Source: Plectrocnemia conspersa (taxonomy: Eukaryota > Arthropoda > Insecta > Trichoptera > Polycentropodidae). Taken from it: 64,000 nucleotides of DNA. Of this stretch, positions 11,481 to 23,280 are shown one piece after another. Both the position numbers and the translations under genes were made by a program. Within the stretch, counting starts at the first letter, position 1. Every line of letters starts with the position of its first letter. The notes beneath the pieces are model-generated. The model saw only the letters and a program-made list of their open reading frames with translations. It was not told the DNA's origin and searched no databases. Where the stretch lies: assembly GCA_009617715.1 (NCBI GenBank), contig VTFK01000159.1, positions 992,001-1,056,000 of the forward strand, given 5' to 3'.

Positions 11481-11819
11481 TTGTGGTCCCTAACTAAAGC
11501 GATAATTCCAAAACTTCAATCATGCATAACTCTAGTTGTTAATAATATTTGTTTTAATAATGTAAATACACTAACATTTTACCTACACACACATATTCGT
11601 ACTATTTCCTCACCCTGAATTAGTTTTTGATAGTAAAAAACAACTCGCGCGAACCTATGGAATCAAATATATGCTAATAAAATGTTGGCTATTAGTGTGT
11701 TCAGTTTAAATAACACACAAAACTTAATCTAATGAATATTATAATTCAATTAACATTTTATTACTTTTGAAGTCTTCATATATTTAAACAAACTTTCTTT
11801 CGGAAAATATCAATCGAAA
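11481..11819. other. AT-rich spacer
   Basis: AT-rich filler between the LINE remnant and a Tigger-like fragment. Nothing recognised. Confidence 0.5.
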
Positions 11820-12118
11820 AAACTTCGAGGAGTGGTTTGACCGTGTTTAAAACGATCCTAGGATTCAATGGTTGAATGATTTTAATATAATTTATATTGC
11901 CACTCAAACAGAAGAGGAAGGAGTGAAAATATAAGTGAATAATTACTAACAATTTTATTAGTCACAAGACGGTGTTAACTTTTGTTTAAACTTTACTGGA
12001 CTACATCGACCAAAGAGGATTCAAATATAACGATGTAATAAAAAAACGCTGTAGTATTAAAAAAAAAATCTTACTGATATCTAAAATTATTGAGACATTC
12101 TCAAAAGCAAACGAGAAT
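11820..12118 (+). pseudogene. Tigger-like transposase C-terminal fragment, family 2
   Basis: On the plus strand, FDRV then NDPRIQWLNDFNIIYIATQT and EEEGVK can be read with one break. The inverted copy at 29261-29570 reads FDRDSNDP.FQYLNDADIVFI followed by VTQTEEE on its own strand, so these are two members of one family. Downstream, both copies share ACTTTACTGGACTACATC and TCTCAAAAGCAAACGAG, which encode the helix-rich tail (ETLLDYI, then the arginine-rich end) found at the C terminus of pogo/Tigger transposases. It is the only clear plus-strand transposon relic in the window. No inverted ends were found. Confidence 0.5.
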
Positions 12119-13249
12119 TACAAATTTTCTAAATATGTAAAAAGTGATAATCTGTATTGTAAATATATTATATATATATATTTTAAAAGCAAATATAAAT
12201 TTATAGTTCGGATTATCCATGGCTTTTCTCCCAGAATTACCCCGAATAATCGAGAGTATCTACTTCGTAGTAAATAATTAACTCTAAAACAAAATTGTAG
12301 CATGGAATTATCATAATCCATTATTAAAATGTAATTAATGTTGTCAAAAAAGGAACGGTACTAGCAAAAATATCTATAAAACGAGTCCGTGTATGGAAAA
12401 ATTATAGCTAACGAAGCCGTTCAAATTTCTGAATAATCCCTCAGTGGAACCGGGGCTTGATCTTAATTTAAAAAAATACCATGATGCATTTTTTACGCAT
12501 GTATTAATCCCAAAATTTTCATTAACTTCCTGATTAGATAAAAAGCTGAAATTACTAATTAATTACAAGATTCTAAATATTTTTAAATTATAATTTACAA
12601 TAGGCGAATCATGAATCGATCAACGTGGGAAAGGTGAGTCAAAATTGCTTTCAATATGTACGACATAAACTTGATCTTCCAGTTTATACATTACATGATC
12701 AATTAATATTGACCTTAACGAATAGTTACAGCGTTCGTGTTCGCGTCATTACCGGTAATAAAATTTTGCACATACATACACATGTTTATTTTTGTGTCTA
12801 ACGTCTACATGTAATTAATAATTCCTTTGTAATTTAATTATACATTTTACATCACATGTTAGTTTAGGTCGCTTAGAATGATAGAACACAAGCTCATGTA
12901 CAATATTTTTAAAATACTAGCATCATAGTAGAGTATTTAAAAAAATAGCAGTTAGTTATATTTTTCATATATCTATGTATGGATACGTTTCGATATTTAG
13001 TTAATCATTCAATTTTAATAATCAATAAACATTTGACTATACATTTTCGTGGTTTACGAAAATGTATATTAAAAACATACAGTTTATGTTTATCTTCTTC
13101 CTGTAATTTTAATATCAAAAAAATAAACACTTAGACCTTATTAACTTCATCAAATTTTTTGATACTTTTTAATCTTCGCAGCGATTTTTCAAATTGGTTA
13201 CCATTTATATTTTTCATTTGGATTCAACATTAACTTATCTCCTTAAGTT
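12119..13249. other. AT-rich spacer
   Basis: Mostly AT-rich, slightly more mixed at 12600-12780. It contains the clean hairpin at 13038-13068. The minus-strand frame 12118-12321 is unrecognised. Confidence 0.45.
13038..13068. repeat. Perfect 13-bp hairpin
   Basis: TATACATTTTCGT (13038-13050) and ACGAAAATGTATA (13056-13068) are exact inverted copies around a 5-nt loop GGTTT. An exact 13-bp stem with CpG near the loop is unusual against the AT background. It is shorter than microRNA precursors and could be a protein-binding palindrome. Confidence 0.7.
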
Positions 13250-13660
13250 ATGTTACTGGCATATAAAATTTGTGCATGTAGACGAAATGTAATTAATCTA
13301 AGGTCAATTTTAGGACGTGTTGTGGCTAGGGCGAATATGTGGTTTAAGTGCGATAAGCATTCCAAAAATTTAGACAAACAACCCCATAATTGGAATTTCA
13401 ACACAAATATTTACGTGCAATATATAATACGAGAGGGAGCATTCCAGTACGACTTCTGTACGTCTCGACGACGATTTGCCGTGAAACCAGTTTTTAACGA
13501 TCGCAAGACTAGCATTAATATCACATTTGTACGACGGTTGGAAATCGAATGTATGCATAAGGTAACGACGACACAGATTCTAGTGTTTGTACGTTTGTAT
13601 GATTTAAACCTCAAAATAAATATCCATCTAATTAGTTTCACATATGATATTATTATATGA
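13250..13660. promoter_or_regulatory. Island 7, holding the longest plus-strand frame
   Basis: A 136-codon plus-strand frame fills this island, but two minus-strand frames (13370-13558 and 13411-13641) are open over the same bases. No domain, signal peptide or repeat is recognisable and no exon signals flank it. A multi-frame opening in a CpG-bearing island is best read as chance. The sequence is single-copy, so a regulatory element is the likelier meaning. I do not call a gene. Confidence 0.3.
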
Positions 13661-14699
13661 GGAAATTCTTCAAATATAAATATTGTCTGCTATGAGTAAC
13701 TAATATAACGACTAGTATCATATTATTATTTACGCTACAGTCAGCCTTCAGACAATGGTCTTGAATACTTAAAATGTTGATCGAAAAATTATACTTCTCA
13801 GCACAATTTTTCGACCACCCATGTCAAATGAATAATGACTATCAAAAATTATATAAAACTAATTTTTTTCTATATTTTTCTGGATATTTGACGCAAAAGT
13901 CACACTCGTCCAGACCGCAACATATGTGACAAAATTAACCCTCGATTAATTTTTATTATATCCACTCGAATCGCATTCGAGTGTCGCTATTGTTGTCGCA
14001 CACTTTCACTCCATATGCCGCTTTATGAGCTTCGCATATGAGCTTATGAAAGTTAATATTAACCATTTATACGTGATTCACGAAATCTAAAAAATAAATA
14101 AAATAATATTGTTTGTAATTGATATATTATATATTACTCGTGGCCAGTCTGCGTTTTCCACCCCCATCCCTTTTCGATGGTATCGTATTACGATATTATT
14201 ATCATTTCGACTTGTAAGTTTTCATTGCGAAATAATTATTTTATCAGTAAAAATCTTCTCTTGTAAAATAATGAATATTTAGCAACGAAATGCGTCACTT
14301 TTGTGTCATGGTGGCAACGCGCCATTAATTTATAGCATATTACAATTCTTGCTATTAATGATATTTCATTAATATAGTTGTTATAACAAAAGGTTTTAAA
14401 TTATTTCATATCATATTAATAATTTTGTGTAAGAAAGTATTTATTAGTTTAGACTTTAGATTTTATTACACGAAAGAATGACCCCATGAAAAAGAATCCG
14501 ATTAAAAGATCCCGATAAGTATGTATCGTTTTCCTGATCTGTATTAACCAAAGAACAAATAGAGAACATCCCTTATGATATACTAAATAATATTTCCCCA
14601 AGGATTTTTAATACGATAGGAAATAAATGCAGTATTGATTTTCAAAACTATTGTGTGTCTACCCTAGTAATATAATACTATAGTAAATAATTAAAGGTG
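13661..14699. other. AT-rich spacer with a small island at 13880-14060
   Basis: The patch at 13880-14060 has CpGs and an exact 8-bp inverted repeat CACTCGAA (13963-13970) / TTCGAGTG (13976-13983), and a repeated ATGAGCTT. The remainder is AT-rich with no gene signal. Confidence 0.45.
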
Positions 14700-15410
14700 A
14701 ATCATATTTAATATTTTTTTGTATCGCTGTTTTTTATTTATTTCTTTTATATTTTCACAATTTGCTTTTAATTAAGTAGTAGTTTATTTATTTATTATTT
14801 GTGTACAGATTTTTTTTATTTTTGTTTATATTATTTCCTCGTATAACTTTTTTATAAATACGTTTAAATGAGATTTAATATTTTCGGTTTTTTTATTTAG
14901 GTGTAGTTATTTTTAAATTATGTATGTTGTAACACCCAGTATCGGGCAAACCATGGAGAATTTGCTGTGATTCTTTTCGCCAGCAATTAATTGCTAGCAG
15001 TTTGTCGTTGTGTCAATCGATCGCATAAATAATGTATAGTCTACAAATGATTACTAGCATATTTTACCTTTTAGAAGCAATGATATGTTTTAGCTTAAAT
15101 CAGAAAAAGTTTTTAGTATATTCAAGTTTCTACCTTAATCTATTTTTACTAGCATATGTTTAGAATTCTAAAAATGATGAGGAAATGTACGGAAATAAAA
15201 AAAATAGGTGTATGAAAATATGTAATTTAATAGGTAGATTATGTATTTTAATAATAACATGTATCACAAAAATAGTAAAAAATCCATTATTTTAACAATA
15301 AGTAGGCATTAAATAATACAATATATACAAAGCAAAACGTATTTGAATTTTTTCGCATAATGTATGTTTTTTTTAAATATTTTTCATTAGAAAATAATGC
15401 AATGCTATAT

Positions 15411-15483
15411 TTTTTCTGTTACCAACTAAGGATAGGTTGTACTAGAGTCTAGATCTACCTATCCTTACTTGATAACAGAAAAA
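15411..15483. repeat. Long near-perfect foldback
   Basis: The left arm 15411-15437 and right arm 15457-15483 are inverted copies over 27 nt with two mismatches, separated by 19 nt. The spacer itself contains CTAGA/TCTAG symmetric about the same centre (15447). Each arm contains a 22-nt segment of mixed composition (15416-15437 and 15457-15478). The geometry suits either a microRNA-like precursor or a small foldback transposon or snap-back copy. Either strand would fold. Confidence 0.8.
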
Positions 15484-15934
15484 AAAACATTGAACTATTT
15501 CCCAAGGAAAAAAAAAAAACAAGCATACATTTCTAGTAACTAGGCGATATAAATAAAATAAGTAATAATTAAAATGTATTGTCAACCTTGATAAATCTTT
15601 TTATTTTTTTAAAAATTATTAATTATAAAAAAAACTTTTTATTTAGTGTTGTAACAACTAATTTTTTTTGCTTTTTATTACCTTATTTCATTGATAGTAC
15701 ACAAAAAAAGTTTCTAATTTTTAAAACACATATAACATAATTTATTTAAAAAAAGCTAATCAATGATTTAAAAAAAGGCTTGGAAATTTTCGCATATGAT
15801 AGATCAAATTGTCTGGGACTAAAAGGGCTAAGTTACAGATTTTTAGGAAAATAAAATTTTGTAATAAGGAGTTAAATAGATCCTACAATTTCAATTTATT
15901 TTAATTAATTTATATGATATATAGTGCATGTGTG

Positions 15935-16132
15935 CTAAACGTGGTAGAAAGCTTTAGAAATATCTAATAACACTGTTTCTGTGTTTATTATTCTGTCTAA
16001 ACCTCTGTGAATACATTTCACAACTCTTAGTAGTTGGCCAGTTGTGGGATGGAAACATCTGAAGCAAAATTGTAAATCAGGCAAGATGTTTTTATTATTA
16101 TTAATATGTTCTAGTATGTTATTTTTTCGCAA
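15935..16132 (-). pseudogene. Jockey-type reverse transcriptase fragment
   Basis: The 65-codon frame includes LQFCFRCFHPTTGQLLRVVK and, at its end, ETVLLDISKAFYHV. These match the Jockey layout QFGFR..HST..QL.RV followed by T.AVFLDI.KAFD.VW, the first catalytic region (motif A with its aspartate kept in LDI). The second, KAFD aspartate is changed to Y. Residues shared with the fragment at 32195-32575 confirm the family. The reading frame is lost right after HV, so no enzyme could be made. It sits in copy D, antisense to the putative host transcript. Confidence 0.75.
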
Positions 16133-16400
16133 ATTTTACTGGCGACGGGTAGTAAACTTAAAGCCTCTAATTATAATGAAGCGTAGGGTCTGTATCCGGT
16201 TTACGAATAACTATTACGAATGTCTGCTTCCACACTGTCGGAAAAGACGAGTTTATAATATTTTAAAAGTATTTGATGGCAATCAGTGGAAAAATTTAAG
16301 ATTAGGTATACTGATATTTTCTGTAGCTTTACGATTAGGGTGTCGTTTAAAAATATTTGTTTCCAAATGTTTTGCGAAGTAAACTTTAATTTGTATTTCA

Positions 16401-16899
16401 ATTTTATATTTATTTTTAAATTTATTGGTACGACTGCATTGATTTTGAAGACTATAGCTTAAACTTTTTCCTTTACGGCTTAATTTGGACTAAAGAAAAA
16501 GAATTATGGATTTTAATATCGGTTGCATTTAGTAAATTGTTTGTTATAGCAAATGTTTAATTACAAAAATGATTTATAGTTCTTACACTACACATGAGCC
16601 TTCGTTCAAAGAATCAGATTTGACAAAAACATAATTTCAATAATGAAATAAAATTATGTGAGTATTGAAATGACCGAGCTATTTATATTTTATTATCTTA
16701 TATATAATTGTTCTAAGCCTATTGATAATTTCACCACCGAAACATTTTGACTGTTGGCCATTGTTAAAAGTAAATAAACATTTCATAGATGCAATATAGT
16801 GTACATAGCAAATAAAACGTTCTCTTTTGGTGAAACGGTATAAAATATTGCACATAGTTTTCAATATTAAAATTGCTTTCAATATTTTAAACGACTGCC
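16401..16899. other. AT-rich spacer
   Basis: AT-rich filler. The 67-codon minus-strand frame at 16679-16882 is not recognised. It could include more LINE debris. Confidence 0.4.
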
Positions 16900-17460
16900 A
16901 GCGTAAGTAATTGGAGTTTATACAAATAATAGACTAGAGCTGAATATCCGGCGTTGAAGAAACATTCGCCCGGAAACACGATTAACGATCGAGCTCACCA
17001 TCCGCGGACGGATCATTTCTCACTTACCATTTTTTTTACATAACACCACCGCTCACTAACCAACCACCCTTTGGCTATTTTTTCATAATTCAGCGGTTAC
17101 GACTTTGCTAATGTTCTCAACGGCTCTCAACACTTCCGCGCATTTATCTCGGACGGGCCATAAAGCAAAGCGCCAGATGTACTATTTGCTCTCGAGGTTT
17201 TTGAAGACCGATGACGTTTTTAATTGCGAAAACTGCGCACTAGCCTTCCAACACAGCCTTCTCTCTTTCGCTCTCGCTCTTTTTTTATTTCAAAGAGTGA
17301 TTTACGCCCGGCGTAATAGCGCATGGGATTGCTCTAATTAATCTCTGACCGACTGATGGACCGGGAGATAAAAAAAGCTCATCTGGCCTCACCTAAAACA
17401 GAAGCTCTCATCTGAATGCGATCGATCTTTCGTCGAGCTTGCGAAAAAAAGCACACTGGT
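16900..17460. promoter_or_regulatory. GC-richer island 8
   Basis: Well-defined single-copy island with many CpGs (for example CCGCGGACGG near 17002). A 78-codon plus-strand frame (17105-17341) is unrecognised. On the minus strand TTCTGTTTTAG|GTGAGG at about 17389 resembles a weak acceptor-donor junction. Likely regulatory DNA by composition. Confidence 0.3.
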
Positions 17461-18519
17461 TATAGTGTCTGTTCAGCTTAACTCATTTTATCCGTCTATC
17501 TTTCTATTAAAGGATTATTTTTTGTATAAACGAAATATGTTAATCATAATAAAATGTTATTCATGCTTAGCATATTAAGTAGTCCGTGGAATCTGAGTAA
17601 AATGAAATATTACTTATTGTTACTATACAAAGATATATAGAAAGTTTATTTCAGGAGCTCTGTAATATGATGCACTAGTTTACGTGAACATTCTACAAGG
17701 AACTGAATGTTATCACGCATTATTTTTCCATATTGTCCTCACTCTAGCTTTTTGTTTCGAAACACGACTGAGCGTTACGATATCGCACAACATTTAAACC
17801 TATATTTGTAAAATTAAGCACACTGCTATTTTAACCTTAATGATATATTTTACTCAGAAATACCTTTTAGCGATAGATATCTTTAATACACTTATATCGT
17901 ATACGAATTTGAAGTTCGTTCTAATCAGAAATCGATTTTAATTATGCTGTTTATAGGGTGCGATAATATTGTATTTTATTAATTTAATATTGTAAAAGAA
18001 TTTATAAGTCAATTCAGACTTATGTATTGTCAAGGTGAAGGTAATACGATTTGGAATTGAAGCAAAAGGTCTATTCAATGCAATTCTGTGCCAATCAGCA
18101 GCATAATAGAGAATTTATAAACTACTCGATAACTGGCGGCTCTTTAAGTAAATATGAACTCTTCGAATCTTGCAAAACGTATATTGAGAAATTGGTTTAA
18201 ATTATTTTTGTACATTGATTGATGTTAGAATCTCTACTATTTAAAGCCATTTTTGCATCATTAAATAATATACAATTACATGCCTACATACTTAAAAAGT
18301 TGTTATATTTTTAACCCATAGAAATTCACAACATAATGTTTCGTAGGAAAAACTTTGAGAATTATTGTTTAGATATACATACATATGTATTATAGATATA
18401 CGTATATTAATTTAGTTTTAATTTTTAGTACTCTGTAAGCATTTTTGCACTATAAATAAATTTGAATGGAATGCTTCCGTAATAAGGATGAATAAGCATA
18501 GGGGGTTAAAAGTGTTTTT
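17461..18519. other. AT-rich spacer
   Basis: AT-rich filler with ACATACATATGTAT-type palindromes near 18375. No gene signal. Confidence 0.5.
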
Positions 18520-18830
18520 TTACTGAATTCTAGTCGCACGGTGTGAGTCTCGCGGGGGGTTACTTTTGTTTCGATTCACTTTTAACCCTCGCGCGGTTCA
18601 AATGTAAACTAGCTCCATAGAAACGTGGAACGCTGAGGGTTGTAATTATTCATGTGCGTTTATTCAACAAACACACCGGCGCGTGGATTTGTTGTAATGT
18701 TGCTAATTCAACGTCATTGTTGTTAAAACTCGCCTACTCGTATTTCGCCCGCCTAGAAGTTGACAAACATGGCGTGTGTTATACAAATAGGATCAATTGT
18801 AGACTGTGTGTAAGCGGTGTGTTGTTCTAA
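18520..18830. promoter_or_regulatory. GC-richer island 9
   Basis: Compact island with G-rich and CpG stretches (CTCGCGGGGGGTTAC near 18550, ACACCGGCGCGTGG near 18673). No coding frame. Regulatory reading inferred. Confidence 0.3.
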
Positions 18831-18939
18831 TCTTTTAACTAAATACTTGACATTGTCAAAAAATTTTCCATATAATTTATGTTAATCATGAACTTCCTAG
18901 TAGAATTGTGACAAGACTACATTTTTATTCACTCGATTT

Positions 18940-19427
18940 TAGATTGCTCAAGACCATATATGCTCAAGACCATTTATTTATTTACTGAGGACCTAGAGCT
19001 ACTAAAAATATATTTATGCCTCTAAAGCATGACGTGTTTGTGTTTGGGCATTTTATGTTTATTCTTAAATTTGAGTTTGGTTTTGTCGTAATTACCTATT
19101 CTGGAGATTAGTTAGTTAATAAGGTCTCGCGTAATATTTGTTTAGGGTTTTTTGGCATGATTGAGCCAATGTTATTTAATTGTTGGTACTAGAAATTAAA
19201 GAATATAATATAAATCACAGAAAAATATATAGTAAGTGTTATATTGTGTTTTATGTTTATCGCTTAATTTTTAATGAAAAAATGAATTACTGGTGTTACT
19301 CCATGCCAGGTAAACGTATATTATTATCGGTCTAATTAGATGTTTATATATTATAGTAAATCCGTTTTTTATGTTAAATGTCGGTTTGAGGGTCGCTGTG
19401 GCAGCAAGCCCATTTGGACCTTTATTT
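18940..19427 (-). mobile_element. Jockey-type LINE remnant, copy B1
   Basis: Contains GCCTCTAAAGCATGACG, TTTGGGCATTTTATG, GGTGTTACTCCATGCCAGG and GGGTCGCTGTGGCAGCAAG in the same order and orientation as copy C (42425-43010). In copy C the GTTACTCCACACC block reads VCPVWSNT on the minus strand, a Jockey reverse-transcriptase C-terminal motif. It abuts a second copy at 19428, so two truncated insertions lie head to tail. Confidence 0.5.
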
Positions 19428-20240
19428 TATGAAACGTTTATTTTAATAATATAAATAATTTTATAAACCTACCATTATAACAATACTAGTAAATGGTTTA
19501 TAACCATAATCATGTTTATAATTTTGTTGCTAGCTACAATTTTATAAAAAGTATGAATATAAAATAAAACTTTGGTGGTTACAATTTAAGAAGGAAATTT
19601 TAGTGAAAGAAAAAACAATGGAAAAAGTGTTAATTAAAGTACATTTATCTGAAGATCTATTATTCAGGTTCTAAAGCAGCATTTTCCTTGGAATTTTGTG
19701 CTTATATTTAAATTTAGAGTTTTTATCGTAGTGTCCAATATACAAATTTACGCGAAATATTTTTTTAGTATTTTCTAGTATGAAAATCATAGTGTTCTTT
19801 GATTGTTGATATTTAAAGACTATTATAAAGATAAGTATATAATTATGTATTATTTATTATTTTCATTGATTTATTTTGGATAACTTTCAATTTAGAAAAA
19901 AATAATATTGTTATTGGCATATGTTAAGACGTGTCTAATTATTTGTTTGTATAATAAAAAAATATTTTTGTGATAAGCACTTTCTGTCGATCGTTTGGTA
20001 AGCGCTTATTATCGGATCTTGTTATTTTAAACCGAAAGTTATTATTGGTCTAAGTCGCTTAGAGCAAAGCTACAAAATTTCAGCTTGGAGTCTAAGTGTA
20101 TAAGCCCAGATATTTAATGCTAGATTTCCATTCTACGTTACTGCCTTGGTCTAGGGCTGCGTTGCAGCAAGCCCTCTGGAGCGATTTCCGTGATATGATT
20201 GGTACAGTGGAAGTTTTTTGTTAGTACAGTGGAAGTACAT
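19428..20240 (-). mobile_element. Jockey-type LINE remnant, copy B2
   Basis: The 3' end is marked by TTTATTTTAATAATATAA, shared with copy C near 42160, followed by TTTGGTGGTTACAATTTAAG, AGGTTCTAAAGCAGC, TTCTTTGATTGTTGATAT and AGATTTCCATTCTACG. On the minus strand the last block translates to GSNVEWKSSIKYLGL, the clearest example of the reverse-transcriptase segment found in copies A and C. A stop follows soon after YLGL. It is a 5'-truncated, decayed copy. Confidence 0.65.
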
Positions 20241-20689
20241 TTGCTTTGACGAAATACTAAAATGTTTTTGAATTTAATTTCTGTGGGTATTTAATATAAA
20301 ATGCTATCTAGTACATTTTTTAAAGTTCAAAATTTTAGGAACTAGTGCAACGTTTTATAACATTTAAATGTTGAACATGTCTTATAGATCGGTATATAAA
20401 ATGCTCCTATTATTTATACTACGTTTTCGACCTATAATGAGTTTATATAATCTGTTTTATATTATTGTAACGTTAAGTAGAATGAAAACAACAAGGTTTT
20501 AAATACATGTGAAAATTGAAAACTCATTGTAAATATAAATATATGGTTATTATATGAACCGTATTTTTTTTAAAAACATCGTGTTTTATATATCCTTTAT
20601 ACAGCTATAATGTTAATACCTATGTATTATATACTAAATTACATACATATATACACATGTACGAGTATGTATGCCAATGAACCATCCTT
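20241..20689. other. AT-rich spacer
   Basis: AT-rich filler ending in TACATACATATATACAC-type repeats. Nothing recognised. Confidence 0.5.
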
Positions 20690-21320
20690 TACAAACATCC
20701 ACGTAACTTTGAGGCGAAGATAGGAAATCAAATCAATCCATCATTGGGTTTACAATAGGCGCACGATACGCTTCGTTAATAACTCCAAACATTCGATTGA
20801 TGTAGTGTTTAATACGGTATCACGTCGTTATGCCAGTTAGCGCTCCTATATAGGTTAAAAAATACACGCCGTTCAATAAAGTATTTAACTAAAGTTCGCA
20901 TTTTTTAACAATCGATCGACCCTCTGGCCTATATCGCCACACACTAATTGCCACACACATGCCGGAAAAAAACAGGCAGTAATGGGAAAGGGAACGATTT
21001 TATTCGTGTATCACGTATCGCTCAGGCTGACAAACTATTTTCAACTAGCTAGCGTCAAATTGCGTTACCGCCGAACACATCAAGACTAAACTTAATTTAG
21101 TTTGCTGCTACTGCTAGACAGAACACGTAAAAATCGTGTTATGTTGCCATCCTCAACCCCCTTGGCCGGTCTATCTCGGAACCAATTATGCAAAAGCGGC
21201 CGTCGCATTAAGCAAATTCGCTCTTAATTAATACAATTTTCTCGTTAAGACAAACAAGCGTTTATATCATACCGTTCGGATACTGCTTTTCGAGTCATAT
21301 CTGAGCTGAGCAGGTTCTAA
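20690..21320. promoter_or_regulatory. GC-richer island 10
   Basis: One of the clearest single-copy islands, with GGCGCACGATACG, ATCACGTCGTTATGCC and AAGCGGCCGTCGC blocks and a TTAATTAA core near 21225. No frame is convincing. A conserved element about 0.7 kb upstream of the putative ratchet site at 21980 would fit a long regulatory intron. Confidence 0.3.
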
Positions 21321-21930
21321 TTTAAATAAAAATGGGGTGTGTTTCTAGTTTACGAATAAAAATTCCTATTCAAATAAAAAGGTTTCAACATATATATTTT
21401 TTAATAATCTATGTTGTTACAAGCTTTCGTTACCCGTCTTTGTTGCGATTTGCATTCAGTTATATCGTATTCTTTTACAAATATATGAAAGTACAGAAAA
21501 CAACAAAAAATCTGCAAAAATTGTTGGACGCTTTGATGACTACAAGTCCACCTTAATTGAAAGCGAAAATGCATTCTCGACATAGGAAAATTTTTGTTAT
21601 ATTATAAATATCATCTTCGTGAGACTTATCTCTCGACTGCTCTGTCCTTGCAATGCAATAAAAAAATAATTACAAACATTATTTTTTCTTTTTTAAATTA
21701 TGTAATTTACTATAAGCTTTTTAACTTTACTATGTGCAACTGCCTATTTTAAAAATTAAAAAAAAATATAAAGTAAAATACATGATGTATTTTATTGTGC
21801 AAGTTTATGCTGGTTATTTCACTTAATTTTTTAATTTTTTAATAATAATTCTTACATACTATAGAATACTTATTATATGTATAAATATAAGAAAATTTTG
21901 TTTGCGTTTTATTTTGTAAGATTCACTAAT
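21321..21930. other. Spacer with a 74-codon plus-strand frame starting MGCVSS
   Basis: The frame 21332-21556 begins MGCVSS, which fits an N-myristoylation signal, and then becomes hydrophobic and unrecognisable. A minus-strand frame (21401-21583) overlaps it. No exon signals support it. It is treated as chance. The rest is AT-rich. Confidence 0.35.
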
Positions 21931-21948
21931 ATATATTTATTTTAATGT

Positions 21949-22048
21949 TAATTAATGATTCTATTTTGTTTATTTTCAGGTAAATGAAGGTCAAGCGGGA
22001 ATATGCCAAGAAAGTAGCTACAGCTTTCTGTTGGAATCGGTACAATAG
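21949..22048 (+). other. Candidate recursive (ratchet) splice site 1, or start of a terminal exon
   Basis: A branch-like TTAAT at 21949-21953 and a pyrimidine run precede TTTATTTTCAG (AG at 21978-21979), followed at once by GTAAAT (21980-21985). This reads as acceptor joined to donor, the known layout of zero-length ratchet exons in long insect introns. Alternatives exist. From 21980 the first frame stays open for 22 codons (VNEGQAGICQESSYSFLLES, then VQ and a stop at 22046-22048), while the other two frames stop within 6 nt, so this could be the last exon of a gene. A second donor-like CAAG|GTAATC occurs at 22130. The codons match no family I know. Confidence 0.45.
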
Positions 22049-22790
22049 GTTTTAAAAATAACATTTTTAGTAATTAATATTCTTCCTTTGTGGTGCATTT
22101 AAAAATAGTCTCATATAATTAATATCAAGGTAATCTTACTTAAGTACCAGACACATTTCGCGTATAATCAATTTTTGATACTGAACGTTATTTTCAAAAT
22201 AAAATGATTAGGAAATTTCATCTAAATAAACTAAAATGTAAAATAATGTTTTATTTTATTGTATTATATTTTGATTTAATAACAATGATCGATTCACTTT
22301 ATAAATAAACATTTTTAAATATACACTTCCTATTAGCAATGAAAATTGTCTATTAGTAGGTTGCTTTATATGGCTTCAGATTATTCATGACCTCATTTAA
22401 ATTTTAACTTGATTGTTTTTTGTACGGCGTATTATATTTCTTTTATAGTAATTAAGTTTGACTATAAACTATTATATAACATTAATTTGACGAAATAATA
22501 CAATAATACCATTAGTTACTTTAATAAAATAATCATCTTTTAGACTACGAATCTAATAATTTATTTCGAAGGGCTAACCCTTATTTTAATATATTCGATC
22601 TGTAGTATTATACTTGTTTCTCTTAAAATAAATGTTTATTGTAAGCGAGGCACGAATGTTAATACAAAATATAATACATGTGAATATCTTTAATATTTTT
22701 GTACTAATGGGAAAATATTTTAAAATCAACAACAATGTATAGGATTTATCAGTGACGTAATTTTATATATGATTAAAAATAAATTGCTTC
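22049..22790. other. AT-rich spacer
   Basis: AT-rich filler. A possible donor GTAATC lies at 22130. Nothing else recognised. Confidence 0.5.
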
Positions 22791-23280
22791 CAAGAAATGT
22801 GTCGCATCACGACCCAGATTGTGAATCATCAATCATCATTGTGAATGTATACGAAAAATGCATCGGACGGATAATATTGAAGACGCGTCAATCCGTTAAG
22901 AATTTTGATGCCGAATTTTGAACGCGAAATTATTATTAAAGCAGCCTTTTGTTATGAGCAATTAGGGCAGAGGAATGGTTGAACAATTTTTAAGCGGCTA
23001 AATTTTTCCAACGATCCTTTCCTGGTTTAATTTTTTTGTCGGCGTTTTGAATAAAATATTCTCTAGCGTTGCCGCTGAGGAGATTTTGCATTTTTATACC
23101 GTCGTAAAATTATTCAAATCCCAACAAATTATCACCATTGTCTATGTTTTGAGGAGAATCTGCTTAGAATTTTTATTGCGCTCACCTTTCTCTCCCGCCC
23201 TTTACGGTCCCTTTATTGTTTTAACGCTTGTGCTATTGCACGAACCGAATATTTAGGCAGTTAAAAAGCCAGCGTTTAAT
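22791..23280. promoter_or_regulatory. GC-richer island 11
   Basis: CpG-bearing single-copy DNA. It includes a 69-codon plus-strand frame (23047-23256) without recognisable features. Likely regulatory or neutral. Confidence 0.25.

Larger units (their letters stand above)
14700..16400 (-). mobile_element. Jockey-type LINE remnant, copy D
   Basis: Read on the minus strand, this holds a reverse-transcriptase N-terminal fragment (15935-16132) and, about 1 kb further 3', the C-terminal block at 14925-14985 (ITANSPWFARYWVLQH), which corresponds to the conserved PWFVRN..LH motif of Jockey elements. The same C-terminal block occurs at 32008-32070 and 44101-44157. Spacing between the two parts is about that of a complete domain. 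The copy is shredded by stops and indels. The foldback at 15411-15483 lies within its span and may be a later insertion. Confidence 0.55.

Noticed and set aside
13250..13660. 136-codon plus-strand frame, the longest in the window
   Set aside because: Two minus-strand frames are open over the same bases, no domain or exon border is visible, and the composition alone removes stops.
14880..14905. Plus-strand TTTTTTTATTTAG|GTGTAG junction
   Set aside because: Strong pyrimidine tract but poor donor, and it lies within the AT-rich 3' part of a LINE copy, where such runs are expected.
17375..17410. Minus-strand TTCTGTTTTAG|GTGAGG acceptor-donor junction
   Set aside because: Its pyrimidine tract is short and interrupted by GAGAG. 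It stands alone on that strand, whereas the plus strand has three better sites. It remains counter-evidence to the plus-strand model.
21332..21556. Frame beginning MGCVSS (myristoylation-like)
   Set aside because: The rest of the frame is unrecognisable and overlapped on the other strand. A six-residue match is weak evidence.
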